A stretch of DNA of 35,147 nt. Origin: Coxiellaceae bacterium (lineage in GTDB: Bacteria > Pseudomonadota > Gammaproteobacteria > Berkiellales > Berkiellaceae). The first letter of the stretch is position 1; every line of letters begins with the position of its first letter. Both the position numbers and the translations under genes were made by a program. The stretch covers positions 1 to 35,147 of the forward strand of contig CANJXG010000014.1 in assembly GCA_947478905.1 (NCBI GenBank), given 5' to 3'. Below are positions 16,329 to 24,554 of this stretch, piece by piece. A model generated the notes under the pieces. It had not been told where the DNA came from. It made no database searches and saw only the letters and a program-made list of their open reading frames with translations.

Positions 16329-16610
16329 TCAGCGCCAATCATCATTTACCTCTTGAGAATCAGCCCACGGCAAAATATGAAGCTGTATACCTAAGCCTGC
16401 GCAAATTTTCAACACGAGATTCATTTGGCTTGTCCCTTTCCCATGTTCAATATTCATCAATGTTTGTTTTGATACCTGACATAAAGCAGCGGCATCTTCT
16501 AAACGCAACTGGCTTTGAGTACGTTTTGATCGAATAGCTTGTCCCAATAAGAGTGAAGTTATATTAGTATTAAGATCAGGCGTTGGCAGTACTTTAATAT
16601 TTTTTCCCAT
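16329..16610 (-). CDS. XRE/HipB-like DNA-binding regulator (orphan)
   Basis: A 93-residue protein with a Cro/C1-type helix-turn-helix at about 24-78 (LLGQAIRSKRTQSQLRLEDAA, SKQTLMNIEHGKGT, LVLKICAGLGIQL). The short tail after it (HILPW) is like HipB antitoxins and related repressors. It represses transcription by binding palindromic DNA as a dimer. The region just upstream of its ATG carries repeated taatcct sites and a perfect 24-bp dyad, so autoregulation is likely. No HipA-type toxin gene is next to it: the neighbours are rpoE (convergent) and lepA (divergent). It could be a remnant of a toxin-antitoxin pair or a regulator for a distant target. Confidence 0.85.
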   Translation of the reverse strand: MGKNIKVLPTPDLNTNITSLLLGQAIRSKRTQSQLRLEDAAALCQVSKQTLMNIEHGKGTSQMNLVLKICAGLGIQLHILPWADSQEVNDDWR

Positions 16611-16725
16611 TATAATCCTACTATAACGTCTTTAATGAGTAAGTAATCGAAAAAATCCCTATAATCCTATTGTAGCAGGATTATTCTTATTTCACTATAG
16701 TTTTTAGATTTTAATCCTACTATAA
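16611..16725. promoter_or_regulatory. Operator cluster between the XRE gene and lepA
   Basis: Three related sites. Site A (16611-16626) is tataatcctactataa. Site B (16661-16684) is a perfect dyad, ataatcct and aggattat, 8 bp apart. Site C (16711-16725) is ttaatcctactataa. Sites A and C share the 14-mer taatcctactataa; B shares taatccta with them and adds the mirrored arm. The dyad recalls the TATCC-N8-GGATA operators of HipB. TATAAT strings inside A and B could be -10 boxes hidden by bound repressor. Both the XRE gene and lepA could be controlled from here. Confidence 0.65.
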
Positions 16726-16776
16726 AAGGTATTTAGCTGGGCTGATTTTATCCAATTTTATGCAAAGCTTAAATAA

Positions 16777-16806
16777 TTGATCAGTATCATGGCCAACTGA
16801 TTTATT
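16777..16806 (+). promoter_or_regulatory. Possible lepA promoter
   Basis: TTGATC (16777-16782) and TTTATT (16801-16806) are 18 bp apart, about 20 bp before the lepA start. The -10 is weak, and other choices exist in this AT-rich stretch, including TATAAT strings in the operator cluster. Confidence 0.25.
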
Positions 16807-16826
16807 ACCTTAAAATTTATGTTAAA

Positions 16827-18635
16827 ATGACCTCTATGAAAAATATTAGAAACTTCTCCATCATTGCCCATATAGATCATGGCAAATCAACGCTTTCCGA
16901 TCGTTTAATTCAATTTTGTGGTGGCCTGAGCAATCGAGAGATGGTCGCCCAAGTGCTAGATTCTATGGATTTAGAGCGCGAACGCGGTATTACTATCAAG
17001 GCACAGAGTGTGACCTTGATGTACACGGCAAAAGATAAGCAAGAATATAAACTCAATTTTATTGATACGCCAGGTCATGTTGATTTTTGTTATGAGGTCT
17101 CTCGTTCATTAGCCGCTTGTGAGGGTGCATTGTTAGTAGTAGATGCGGCTCAGGGCGTAGAAGCCCAAACGGTAGCAAATTGCAATACCGCCATTGATCA
17201 AGGATTGGAAGTGATTCCAGTGTTAAATAAAATTGATTTGCCCCAAGCCGAGCCAGATAGGGTAAAAGCTGAAATTGAGGAAATTATTGGTATTGATGCG
17301 CAAGAGGCATTAGGAGTAAGTGCAAAACAAGGCTTGGGCATAGAAGCATTATTAGAAATGATTATTGCGCGTGTTCCTGCGCCACAAGGCGATCCTCAAG
17401 CGCCCTTACAAGCTTTAATTATTGATTCTTGGTTTGATCCCTACTTAGGGGTGGTTTCTTTGGTGCGTGTCAAAAATGGTCATCTAGAAAAAGGTGCTAA
17501 AATTCGGATTATGTCTACTGGAATAGATTATAATGTGGATCAAGTTGGTATTTTCACCCCTAAACGAGAGATTACGAATCAATTAGCTGCAGGCGAAGTG
17601 GGATTTATTGTAGCCGGCATTAAAGATATTAATGGTGCGCCTGTTGGAGATACCATTACCTTAGCAAAAAATCTAGCCAATGCCCCTTTGCCAGGCTTTT
17701 CAAAAGTACAACCTAAAGTATTTGCGGGTTTATTTCCGGTGAATGCAGATGATTTTGAGTCTTTTAGGGAAGCGTTAAGTAAATTAAGTTTAAATGATGC
17801 TTCTTTGGTGTTTGAGCCTGAATCTTCTCAAGCCTTAGGCTTTGGTTTTCGATGTGGCTTTTTAGGCATGTTGCACATGGAAATTATTCAAGAACGTTTA
17901 GAGCGGGAATACGATTTAGATTTAATTACTACAGCCCCTACCGTTGTCTACGAAGTGGAAACCACAGCAGGGGAGATTATCTATGTAGATAGCCCTGCGA
18001 AGTTACCTGAAACGCAAAAAATTGCCGATATACGAGAACCTATTGTAGAAGCTAATATTTTAGTTCCTCAAGATTATTTAGGAAATGTCATCACCTTGTG
18101 TGTAGAGCGCAGAGGCATGCAAACTAAGTTACTGTATGTGGGGAAGCAAATTTCTATTTCTTATGAATTGCCTCTTAGTGAAGTAGTGTTAGATTTTTTT
18201 GACAGACTTAAATCGATTAGTCGTGGGTATGCCTCATTAGATTATACGTTTTTACGTTTTCAATCAGCTGATTTAATTAAAATGGATATTTTAATTAATA
18301 GCGAAAAAGTAGATGCTTTAGCGTTAATTGTGCATCGTGCTAATGGTGCGTATCGGGCGCGAGAAATAACTGCAAAAATGAAAGATTTGATCCCTCGTCA
18401 AATGTTTGATGTTTCTATTCAAGCGGCTATTGGGGGCCAAATTGTGGCTCGAACCAATGTAAAAGCCTTGAGAAAAAATGTGATTGCTAAGTGTTATGGA
18501 GGAGATGTCTCTCGAAAAAGGAAATTATTAGAAAAGCAAAAAGCAGGTAAAAAACGAATGAAGCAAGTTGGCCAAGTGCAAATCCCTCAGGAAGCTTTTT
18601 TGGCAGTGTTACAAGTAAACAAGGATAAAAAATAA
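16827..18635 (+). CDS. lepA: Elongation factor 4 (LepA) GTPase
   Basis: Ribosome-bound translational GTPase. The 602-residue protein begins [20 protein letters not shown] (G1), then DTPGHVDF (G3) and NKIDLP (G4). Domain II and EF-G-like domains III and V follow, and the LepA-specific C-terminal domain contains [22 protein letters not shown]. An in-frame ATG at 16836 gives the N-terminus MKNIRNFS, identical to that of E. coli LepA; neither start has a clear Shine-Dalgarno. It heads a seven-gene run (lepA-lepB-rnc-era-recO-pdxJ-acpS) in which each gene overlaps the next by 1 to 8 bp, apart from a 4-bp gap before pdxJ, all on one strand. Gene order matches E. coli. Confidence 0.97.
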   Translation: MTSMKNIRNFSIIAHIDHGKSTLSDRLIQFCGGLSNREMVAQVLDSMDLERERGITIKAQSVTLMYTAKDKQEYKLNFIDTPGHVDFCYEVSRSLAACEGALLVVDAAQGVEAQTVANCNTAIDQGLEVIPVLNKIDLPQAEPDRVKAEIEEIIGIDAQEALGVSAKQGLGIEALLEMIIARVPAPQGDPQAPLQALIIDSWFDPYLGVVSLVRVKNGHLEKGAKIRIMSTGIDYNVDQVGIFTPKREITNQLAAGEVGFIVAGIKDINGAPVGDTITLAKNLANAPLPGFSKVQPKVFAGLFPVNADDFESFREALSKLSLNDASLVFEPESSQALGFGFRCGFLGMLHMEIIQERLEREYDLDLITTAPTVVYEVETTAGEIIYVDSPAKLPETQKIADIREPIVEANILVPQDYLGNVITLCVERRGMQTKLLYVGKQISISYELPLSEVVLDFFDRLKSISRGYASLDYTFLRFQSADLIKMDILINSEKVDALALIVHRANGAYRAREITAKMKDLIPRQMFDVSIQAAIGGQIVARTNVKALRKNVIAKCYGGDVSRKRKLLEKQKAGKKRMKQVGQVQIPQEAFLAVLQVNKDKK

Positions 18636-19408
18636 TGAAATTATATTATGACTTCTCAGCCTTATTGTTAATAGCAACTACGGTAACTGTAGTATTATGG
18701 TTGGGAGATTCTATAATCAATCGTCAAAAACGAAAAGCAGGCGTGCAGCCCAATGCAATAATAGATTTTGCAAAATCTATTTTTCCAATTTTATTAATTG
18801 TTTTTCTATTAAGAGCTGTTATTTTTGAACCTTTTAGAATTCCTTCAGGCTCTATGAAGCCTACCCTTTTAGAAGGGGATTTTATTTTAGTTAATAAATA
18901 TATTTATGGCTTAAGACTTCCATTAGTGGGTACTAAAATATTAAATATTAGCGAGCCTCAGGCAGGCGATGTAATGGTATTTCGGTATCCTAAAAATACC
19001 TCAGTTGATTTTATCAAGCGCGTTATAGGAGTGCCTGGTGATAAAATTCGCTATGAAAATAAAACCTTATATATTAATGATAAGCCTATTAAGCAAGAGT
19101 TTGTAGAAAACACCTCTGATATTGATTTGAATGGGCATGCCATGGATGTGAAAGAATTTTCTGAGAATTTGAAAGATGCGGATCATAAAATTTGGTTACA
19201 TTTTGATGAGGGCGTTGATCAAAAAGAATTAGTGGTGCCTGCCGGTCATTATTTTATGATGGGGGATAATCGAGATGCAAGCGAAGATAGTCGCTTTTGG
19301 GGGTTTGTTCCAGAAGAATTAATATTAGGAAAGGCATCCAGGATTTGGATGAGTTGGGATATGCTTAATAAAGATATTCGTTGGAAGCGAGTAGGCAGTA
19401 AAATATGA
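18635..19408 (+). CDS. lepB: Signal peptidase I
   Basis: Cleaves signal peptides from exported proteins on the outer face of the inner membrane. The 257-residue protein has two N-terminal membrane segments (about 7-24 and 46-63). The Ser-Lys dyad follows: RIPSGSMKPTL gives catalytic Ser73, and DFIKRVIGVPGDKI gives Lys128. The late box GDNRDASEDSRFWGFVP is complete. The length is a little shorter than E. coli (324), mainly by lacking the extra beta-hairpin region. The start ATG overlaps the lepA stop by one base (taATG), with aagga upstream inside lepA; its end overlaps rnc by ATGA. Confidence 0.97.
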   Translation: MKLYYDFSALLLIATTVTVVLWLGDSIINRQKRKAGVQPNAIIDFAKSIFPILLIVFLLRAVIFEPFRIPSGSMKPTLLEGDFILVNKYIYGLRLPLVGTKILNISEPQAGDVMVFRYPKNTSVDFIKRVIGVPGDKIRYENKTLYINDKPIKQEFVENTSDIDLNGHAMDVKEFSENLKDADHKIWLHFDEGVDQKELVVPAGHYFMMGDNRDASEDSRFWGFVPEELILGKASRIWMSWDMLNKDIRWKRVGSKI

Positions 19409-20073
19409 ATGGTTTTGGGTACTGTTTTAAACAGCCCGAGTTGTTAAATCAAGCCTTAACACACCGCAGTGTGGGCCATATTAATAATGAGCGTTTAGAG
19501 TTTTTAGGCGATTCTATTTTAAACCTCATTATATCTGCGCAGTTATTTTCTCAATTTATATATGCCAAAGAAGGTGATTTAACCAGATTGCGCTCGCAAT
19601 TAGTTAATGGGGTCACTTTAGCGCAAATTGCACTTGATTTAAAATTAGATAACTATTTATTATTGGGTATGGGAGAAAAACTCAGTGGTGGGCACCGCAG
19701 AGAGTCTATTTTAGCAGATACGCTAGAGGCTATTATTGCGGCTATTTATTTTGATAGTGGTATGAATATGGAAGTGGTCAAAAATTGTGTGCTAAGATGG
19801 TATGAAACAAGGTTAAGTAGTTTATCTTTAAAAAATATACAAAAAGATCCAAAAACAGTATTACAAGAATGGCTTCAGGCTCGTAAAAAATCGTTGCCTG
19901 TTTATGCCTTAGTAAAAACAGATGGTAAATCGCATGAGCAAATATTTTATATTCAATGTGAATTGCCAGATTATTCTTTTTCAGTAGAAGGGGTTGCGCA
20001 AAGCCGCCGTATTGCAGAACAAATATGTGCACAAAAAATGTTAGTTTTATTAGAGGAAGTTAAAAATGAGTGA
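19405..20073 (+). CDS. rnc: Ribonuclease III
   Basis: Cuts double-stranded RNA in rRNA precursors and some mRNAs. The 222 residues carry the signature ERLEFLGDS (29-37) and the second acidic cluster DTLEAIIAAIYFDSG (105-119), which together bind the catalytic magnesium. The C-terminal double-stranded-RNA-binding domain (about 150-220) includes DPKTVLQEWLQARKKSLPVY and the ending RRIAEQICAQKMLVLLEE. Length is standard. It overlaps lepB by 4 bp and era by 8 bp, so translation of the three is coupled. Confidence 0.97.
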   Translation: MNGFGYCFKQPELLNQALTHRSVGHINNERLEFLGDSILNLIISAQLFSQFIYAKEGDLTRLRSQLVNGVTLAQIALDLKLDNYLLLGMGEKLSGGHRRESILADTLEAIIAAIYFDSGMNMEVVKNCVLRWYETRLSSLSLKNIQKDPKTVLQEWLQARKKSLPVYALVKTDGKSHEQIFYIQCELPDYSFSVEGVAQSRRIAEQICAQKMLVLLEEVKNE

Positions 20074-20974
20074 ATTTTGTGGTTTTATTTCAATTGTGGG
20101 TAGGCCTAATGTAGGAAAGTCTACTTTACTTAATAAAATATTAAAACAAAAAGTGAGTATTACTTCGCATCGTCCTCAAACTACCCGAAATCAGATTTAT
20201 GGTATTAAAACCATCGATAATAAACAAATGATTTATATTGATACCCCGGGTATTCATAATGTAGATAAAGCGGGTGAAAAAAAATTAAATCATTATATGA
20301 ATCAGGCTGCCACGACGACTTTAAAAGGCGTGGATGCCATTGTGTTTTTAATTGATGCACAAAAATTTACGCAAGAAGATGAGGTGGTGTTTTCGATGAT
20401 TAAAAGATCGAAGCTCCCGGTTATTTTAGCTATTAATAAAATTGATAAAATTCCCCGTAAAGAACAATTGCTGCCTTTAATTGAACGTTTATCAGGTGAA
20501 TTTGCGTTTGCCAAAATTATTCCTATTTGTGCTATGAATGGTTTACAAGTGGATGTATTAGAAGAAGAAATTACTCATTTTTGCTTGCCTGGACCACATC
20601 ATTTTCCGCAAGATGCCATTTCTAACCGCAGTGATTCTTTTAGAATTGCAGAATTAGTCCGTGAAAAAATTATGCGCACTCTAGAACAAGAAGTACCATA
20701 TGCGGCTAGTGTTCAAATCGAATCTATTGAGTCTTTAGAAAAAGTGGTGGAAATTCATGCATTAATTTGGGTTGAAAAATTAGGGCAAAAAACGATTTTA
20801 ATTGGCCATAAAGGCGAAACTTTAAAAATAATAGGTACTCAAGCACGGCTGGATATGGAAAAATTATTAGGAAAAAAAGTGATGTTAAAGTTATGGGTTA
20901 AAGTTAAAAAAGGATGGTCTAATAGTAAAGTAGCATTATCTGATTTTGGATTGGCAGATCATTTGAGTGCCTAA
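20066..20974 (+). CDS. era: GTPase Era
   Basis: Ribosome-assembly GTPase that binds the 3' end of 16S rRNA. The 302-residue protein has G1 GRPNVGKST (12-20), G3 DTPG (59-62), G4 NKID (about 124-127) and a C-terminal type II KH domain (about 190-290, including GHKGETLKIIGTQARLDMEKLLGKKV). Length is normal. It overlaps rnc upstream and recO downstream by 8 bp each. Confidence 0.97.
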   Translation: MSEFCGFISIVGRPNVGKSTLLNKILKQKVSITSHRPQTTRNQIYGIKTIDNKQMIYIDTPGIHNVDKAGEKKLNHYMNQAATTTLKGVDAIVFLIDAQKFTQEDEVVFSMIKRSKLPVILAINKIDKIPRKEQLLPLIERLSGEFAFAKIIPICAMNGLQVDVLEEEITHFCLPGPHHFPQDAISNRSDSFRIAELVREKIMRTLEQEVPYAASVQIESIESLEKVVEIHALIWVEKLGQKTILIGHKGETLKIIGTQARLDMEKLLGKKVMLKLWVKVKKGWSNSKVALSDFGLADHLSA

Positions 20975-21569
20975 TACCCCGAGCACTGCAAGTTTATCAA
21001 CGGTACGTCAAGAATTACAACGTTGTTTTATTTTACATCAACGCCCCTTTAAGGAAACCTCTTTGATTTTAGATATTTTTTCTGAAAATCATGGTCGTTT
21101 ATCTATTTTAGCAAGAGGCGCAAAGCGAAAAAATTCTTCTTTTAAGGGCGTGTTGCAGCCATTTTCTGCTTTATTTTTATCCTGGACCGGTCGAAGTGAT
21201 TTAAAAATCTTAGTAGATGGACAAGCACAAGCGGCACCTTATTGGTTGCAAGGACTAAGTTTATTTAGCGCGCTTTATGTTAATGAATTGTTAATAAAAG
21301 TGCTCAATTATAACGATCCCTATGTTAGATTATATCAACAGTATGAAATTGTTTTAAATGCATTAGCACATTCTAACAATGAGAATGAAAAAATTCGAGA
21401 CAGTTTAAGAGTTTTTGAGTCTGAATTATTAGCTGAATTGGGCTATGCACTTGATTTAACAGGCGTTATAGATGTAAAATTGGAATTAAGAATGGCTTTA
21501 CAACGTATTTTGGGTAATAAAATGATTCATAGTAGAGTATTAGTAAAAAAATTATTATTGGGTGTGTAA
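20967..21569 (+). CDS. recO: DNA repair protein RecO, shortened
   Basis: Mediator in RecFOR recombination: anneals DNA and helps load RecA on SSB-coated strands. The 200 residues show the RecO OB-fold N-terminus (CFILHQRPFKETSLILDIFSENHGRLSILARGAKR) and the helical region (ALYVNELLIKVL, FESELLAELGYALDLTG). After that it skips directly to the final helix (LELRMALQRILGNKMIHSRVLVKKLL). Compared with E. coli RecO (242 residues) about 40 residues of the middle C-terminal part are missing, with no frameshift seen. The start is GTG 20967, overlapping the end of era (gtgcctaa). Whether the short form is fully active is unclear. Confidence 0.88.
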   Translation: MPNTPSTASLSTVRQELQRCFILHQRPFKETSLILDIFSENHGRLSILARGAKRKNSSFKGVLQPFSALFLSWTGRSDLKILVDGQAQAAPYWLQGLSLFSALYVNELLIKVLNYNDPYVRLYQQYEIVLNALAHSNNENEKIRDSLRVFESELLAELGYALDLTGVIDVKLELRMALQRILGNKMIHSRVLVKKLLLGV

Positions 21570-21573
21570 TTAT

Positions 21574-22293
21574 ATGGCAAATTCTATTTCATTAGGGGTT
21601 AATATTGATCCTATAGCAACGCTGCGACAAGCTAGAGGGGCGCGATATCCCGATCCGATGATGGCAGCATTAACCGCAGCCACCGCAGGGGCTGATCATA
21701 TTACGCTGCATTTAAGGGAAGATAAACGTCATATTCAAGATAGAGATTTAATATTATTAAAAGGGTTGGCCCAAACTCCCATTAATTTAGAAATGGCACC
21801 TAGCGAGTCTATGCTGGCTTTAGCTGAACAACTTCAACCGGAGTATGTTTGTTTAGTACCTGAAATAAAAGAAGGGGGCCTGGATATGGTTGAGTATTTT
21901 AGCGATATTAAAAATGCTTATCATCGATTAGTAGATCAAGGGATACATGCTTGTCTATCTGTAGAACCCGATTGTAAACAAATTGAATTAGCAAAAGAAG
22001 CGGGTGCGCAGTGTATTGAAATTTATGCAGGTCAATACGGGAATGCATTAAGACTTGAAGAACAAAAATTTGAACTTTCTAAAATTGAAAAAGCGGTTAA
22101 ATTTGCACATGCCCTTGGATTACAAGTGCATGTTGGTCATGGTCTTCATTATCATAATGTGACTGCTATTGCTTGTATTCCTGAAATACGCGTTTTCAAT
22201 ATTGGTCATGCTATTATTTCCCAAGCTATTTTTACTGGATTAGATAGGGCGGTAAAAGAAATGAAGACATTAATAAAAGAAGCAAGATTATAA
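21574..22293 (+). CDS. pdxJ: Pyridoxine 5'-phosphate synthase
   Basis: Condenses 1-deoxy-D-xylulose 5-phosphate with 3-amino-2-oxopropyl phosphate, the last ring-forming step of DXP-dependent vitamin B6 synthesis. From ATG 21574 the protein has 239 residues. Catalytic motifs are present: LHLREDKRHI (active-site His), NLEMA (Glu), and HVGHGLHYHN (His). The N-terminal substrate loop reads GVNIDPIATLRQARG, with Pro where E. coli has His12. A GTG at 21562 would add four residues, inside recO. It starts 4 bp after the recO stop and overlaps acpS by one base. Its presence implies B6 synthesis by the DXP route, if pdxA and others exist elsewhere. Confidence 0.96.
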   Translation: MANSISLGVNIDPIATLRQARGARYPDPMMAALTAATAGADHITLHLREDKRHIQDRDLILLKGLAQTPINLEMAPSESMLALAEQLQPEYVCLVPEIKEGGLDMVEYFSDIKNAYHRLVDQGIHACLSVEPDCKQIELAKEAGAQCIEIYAGQYGNALRLEEQKFELSKIEKAVKFAHALGLQVHVGHGLHYHNVTAIACIPEIRVFNIGHAIISQAIFTGLDRAVKEMKTLIKEARL

Positions 22294-22679
22294 TGAGTAT
22301 ATTTGGCATTGGCACAGATATAGTTCAGATTGCTCGGATACAAAAAATAGTATCTCGTTATGGAGTTGCTTTTGCCAAACGTATTTTATCCAAAGAAGAA
22401 TATCTTCAATATCAGCAATTATCTTCGAATCAATGTGCTCCTTATTTGGCTAAACGTTTTGCAGGTAAAGAAGCGGTTGCAAAAGCGTTAGGAATAGGGA
22501 TTGCCAATGGGATTGCATTTAAAGATATTTCTATTACCAATACTGTATTGGGTCAACCTATAGTGTCTTATTTAGGGGAAGCTCTACAATATGTTATCAA
22601 ACATAATCTTGCAAAAACGTATATAAGTTTGGCAGATGAGCGTGACTTTGCAGTGGCATTTGTGACGATTACGATATAA
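22293..22679 (+). CDS. acpS: Holo-[acyl-carrier-protein] synthase
   Basis: Transfers phosphopantetheine from CoA to the serine of acyl carrier protein, enabling fatty-acid synthesis. The 128 residues show GIGTDIVQIARI at the N-terminus (metal-binding Asp) and KRFAGKEAVAKALGIGI (metal-binding Glu). Length is typical. Its ATG overlaps the pdxJ stop (taATG), and it is the last gene of the lepA run; pdxJ-acpS is the standard order in gammaproteobacteria. No clear hairpin terminator follows. Confidence 0.96.
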   Translation: MSIFGIGTDIVQIARIQKIVSRYGVAFAKRILSKEEYLQYQQLSSNQCAPYLAKRFAGKEAVAKALGIGIANGIAFKDISITNTVLGQPIVSYLGEALQYVIKHNLAKTYISLADERDFAVAFVTITI

Positions 22680-22741
22680 AACCCATATTTATTATAATAT
22701 AGTAGAATTAAGCCAAGAACATCCTCAAGGTACAAATCCAA

Positions 22742-22978
22742 ATGAACAGTGGCGAAGATAAAAAAATGAAACTTACATTACCTCAATTTTTAGCACTTTG
22801 GTTTGTCTCCGGCTGGGTTGCCGGCCAAGTCATCCAAGGTGATTACTGGACCTGCTTATATATTGCCTCGTTAAATTTTTTGATCGGGGCGTATTTTAAC
22901 GATGTCCACAAATTTTTTTGGACATCAACGGTAAAGATATTTATGTTAAGTGACAACTATCTTTATCTGTCGCGATAA
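22742..22978 (+). CDS. Small hypothetical membrane protein
   Basis: Encodes 78 residues (70 if the second ATG at 22766 is used). Two hydrophobic segments (about 12-33, LPQFLALWFVSGWVAGQVI, and 37-53, WTCLYIASLNFLIGAYF) suggest a small inner-membrane hairpin protein. Weak aagg upstream at 22729-22732. No family recognised. It follows acpS on the same strand after 62 bp that include a TATAAT string. The coding end carries an 8-bp inverted repeat, gatgtcca / tggacatc (22901-22926). It may be a real small gene, but the short length and lack of homology keep confidence modest. Confidence 0.5.
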   Translation: MNSGEDKKMKLTLPQFLALWFVSGWVAGQVIQGDYWTCLYIASLNFLIGAYFNDVHKFFWTSTVKIFMLSDNYLYLSR

Positions 22979-23009
22979 CTAGGATTGCGGGTTACTATAC
23001 CTTCGAAAC

Positions 23010-23072
23010 CTTCAAAAAATTTGAAGATCTTTGAAGTTCCTCAATTGCTACCCCCAAATTCGAGAGGGGGGT
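23010..23072. repeat. Small inverted repeats in the acpS-side / transporter intergenic
   Basis: cttcaaa (23010-23016) can pair with tttgaag at 23020-23026 or 23030-23036. A second hairpin has acccc arms, acccccaa (from 23050) and ggggggt (to 23072). The second one lies 30 bp past the stop of the minus-strand transporter and could end its message, though no T-run follows on that strand. Confidence 0.35.
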
Positions 23073-23101
23073 GTAAAAGCAGAAATCTCAATAAGATTGG
23101 G

Positions 23102-24472
23102 TTATAAGATACTTGCGATTAAGACAATAAAAATGGCGATAGGTGCAATATAGCGTACATTGATTAACCAAATAGAATACAGCCAAGAGGCACTAATATT
23201 GATTTCCATTTTGGTGAGGGCTTGTGGTAATACCCAGCCAGCAAATAAACTGAATAATAACCCTCCAATGGGGAGAAAAATATTCGTAGGCAAATCAGTC
23301 ATTATGGTAAATAATGACCATTGATTCAATACTTTAATATCTTGCCATATATTAAATGAATACAGCGTTATTAACCCTAAACCCCATGAAAATGTACCTA
23401 TCATTATAGAAGCGGGCGATCGTTTAATATTAGTTTTTTCCGTGACCAAGGCCACAAGAGGCTCTAACATAGAAATAGAAGAAGTCCACGCTGCAAAAAA
23501 TAATAAGGTAAAAAATAGGGTGCTAATCAGGGTCGTGCCTATCATATTAGTAAAAGCCATAGGAAGGGCAAGAAACATTAATCCAGGCCCTCCTGCAGGC
23601 GAAATGCCATGAGCGAAGACCAATGGAAAAATAGCCAACCCCGCTAATAAAGCAACCAAGGTATTGAGAATAGCGATAATCACTGTGGTGCTGGCTAATT
23701 GTGTTTTTTCAGGTAAATAAGAGCCATAAATTAACATAGCGCCTGCCCCAGTACACATTGAGAAAAAAGCTTGACCCATAGCTAAAATAATAGAATGTAG
23801 AGTCACATCGGATAATTTAAAATCAAATAAAAAATGCCAAGCACTTTTGGCATCGCCCATCGTGAGTGCATATCCCACAAGAAAAAGGAGCACAAGAAAT
23901 AATCCGGGCATTAAGATATTAGATAATTTTTCAATTCCTTTGTGGATCCCCTTGGCCACTACCCCCACTGTGAGTCCCATAAAAATGGTATGCCAAAATA
24001 AGAGTACCGAAGGCTTAGCAAGTAACTCTGTCCAAATGGCATGAATCTGGGGAAGTTGTAAATCTAAAAATTGCCCGGTAATGGATTTTAAAAGATAGGC
24101 TAATGACCATCCTGCAACCACACTGTAAAAACTGAGAATGAGTAAGAGAGTAAGACAGCCTAACCATCCTAGTGCACTCCAGTATTTTGAAGCATTATAC
24201 TGTTTTGCAAGTAAGCTCAGGGTATCAACTGAGTTTTTGCGCCCTAGACGCCCAATCAGTATTTCCCCTATTAAAACAGGCAGTGCAATAAAAGTAACGC
24301 TGATTAAAAATAATAATACAAAAGCACTGCCTCCATTTTCACCTACTAGATAGGGGAATTTCCAAATATTACCAATACCCACAGCGGCGCCTGCGCAGGC
24401 CATGATAAAAGAAAAACGGGTGCTCCATAAAGCACGTGGCGAAGAGGACATAGAAGTGGTAGAGTGGTTCAT
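23102..24472 (-). CDS. Neurotransmitter:sodium symporter (NSS/SNF) family transporter
   Basis: Sodium-driven secondary transporter, usually for amino acids or related compounds, in the inner membrane. The 456-residue protein starts with WSTRFSFIMACAGAAVGIGNIWKFPYLVGENGGSAFV. The unwound first helix GxGNxW and the following FPY are the family hallmark for sodium and substrate binding. It has about 11 to 12 membrane helices, and the region AMGQAFFSMCTGAGAMLIYGSYL matches the sixth-helix substrate segment. Substrate cannot be read from the sequence; tyrosine, tryptophan or another amino acid is possible. It is a single gene divergent from the exonuclease. Confidence 0.93.
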   Translation of the reverse strand: MNHSTTSMSSSPRALWSTRFSFIMACAGAAVGIGNIWKFPYLVGENGGSAFVLLFLISVTFIALPVLIGEILIGRLGRKNSVDTLSLLAKQYNASKYWSALGWLGCLTLLLILSFYSVVAGWSLAYLLKSITGQFLDLQLPQIHAIWTELLAKPSVLLFWHTIFMGLTVGVVAKGIHKGIEKLSNILMPGLFLVLLFLVGYALTMGDAKSAWHFLFDFKLSDVTLHSIILAMGQAFFSMCTGAGAMLIYGSYLPEKTQLASTTVIIAILNTLVALLAGLAIFPLVFAHGISPAGGPGLMFLALPMAFTNMIGTTLISTLFFTLLFFAAWTSSISMLEPLVALVTEKTNIKRSPASIMIGTFSWGLGLITLYSFNIWQDIKVLNQWSLFTIMTDLPTNIFLPIGGLLFSLFAGWVLPQALTKMEINISASWLYSIWLINVRYIAPIAIFIVLIASIL

Positions 24473-24491
24473 TCTGGTATAATATCAGAAT
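24471..24491. promoter_or_regulatory. Dyad with TATAAT at the transporter/exonuclease divergent start
   Basis: attctg (24471-24476) and cagaat (24486-24491) flank gTATAATat. TATAAT at 24478-24483 could be the -10 of the plus-strand exonuclease gene. The dyad overlaps the transporter start codon, so a bound factor could affect both genes. A further ttgac/gtcaa pair (about 24514-24531) lies just downstream. Confidence 0.35.
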
Positions 24492-24554
24492 GTTGCTGAT
24501 TATTAATATAATGTTGACCCTTAAGAGTCAATTAACTTGCTTGAAATAAAAAAT

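Noticed and set aside
22901-22926. Inverted repeat at the 3' end of the small membrane-protein gene as a terminator
   Set aside because: It lies inside the coding frame about 50 bp before the stop, and its T-run is in the loop, not after the stem.
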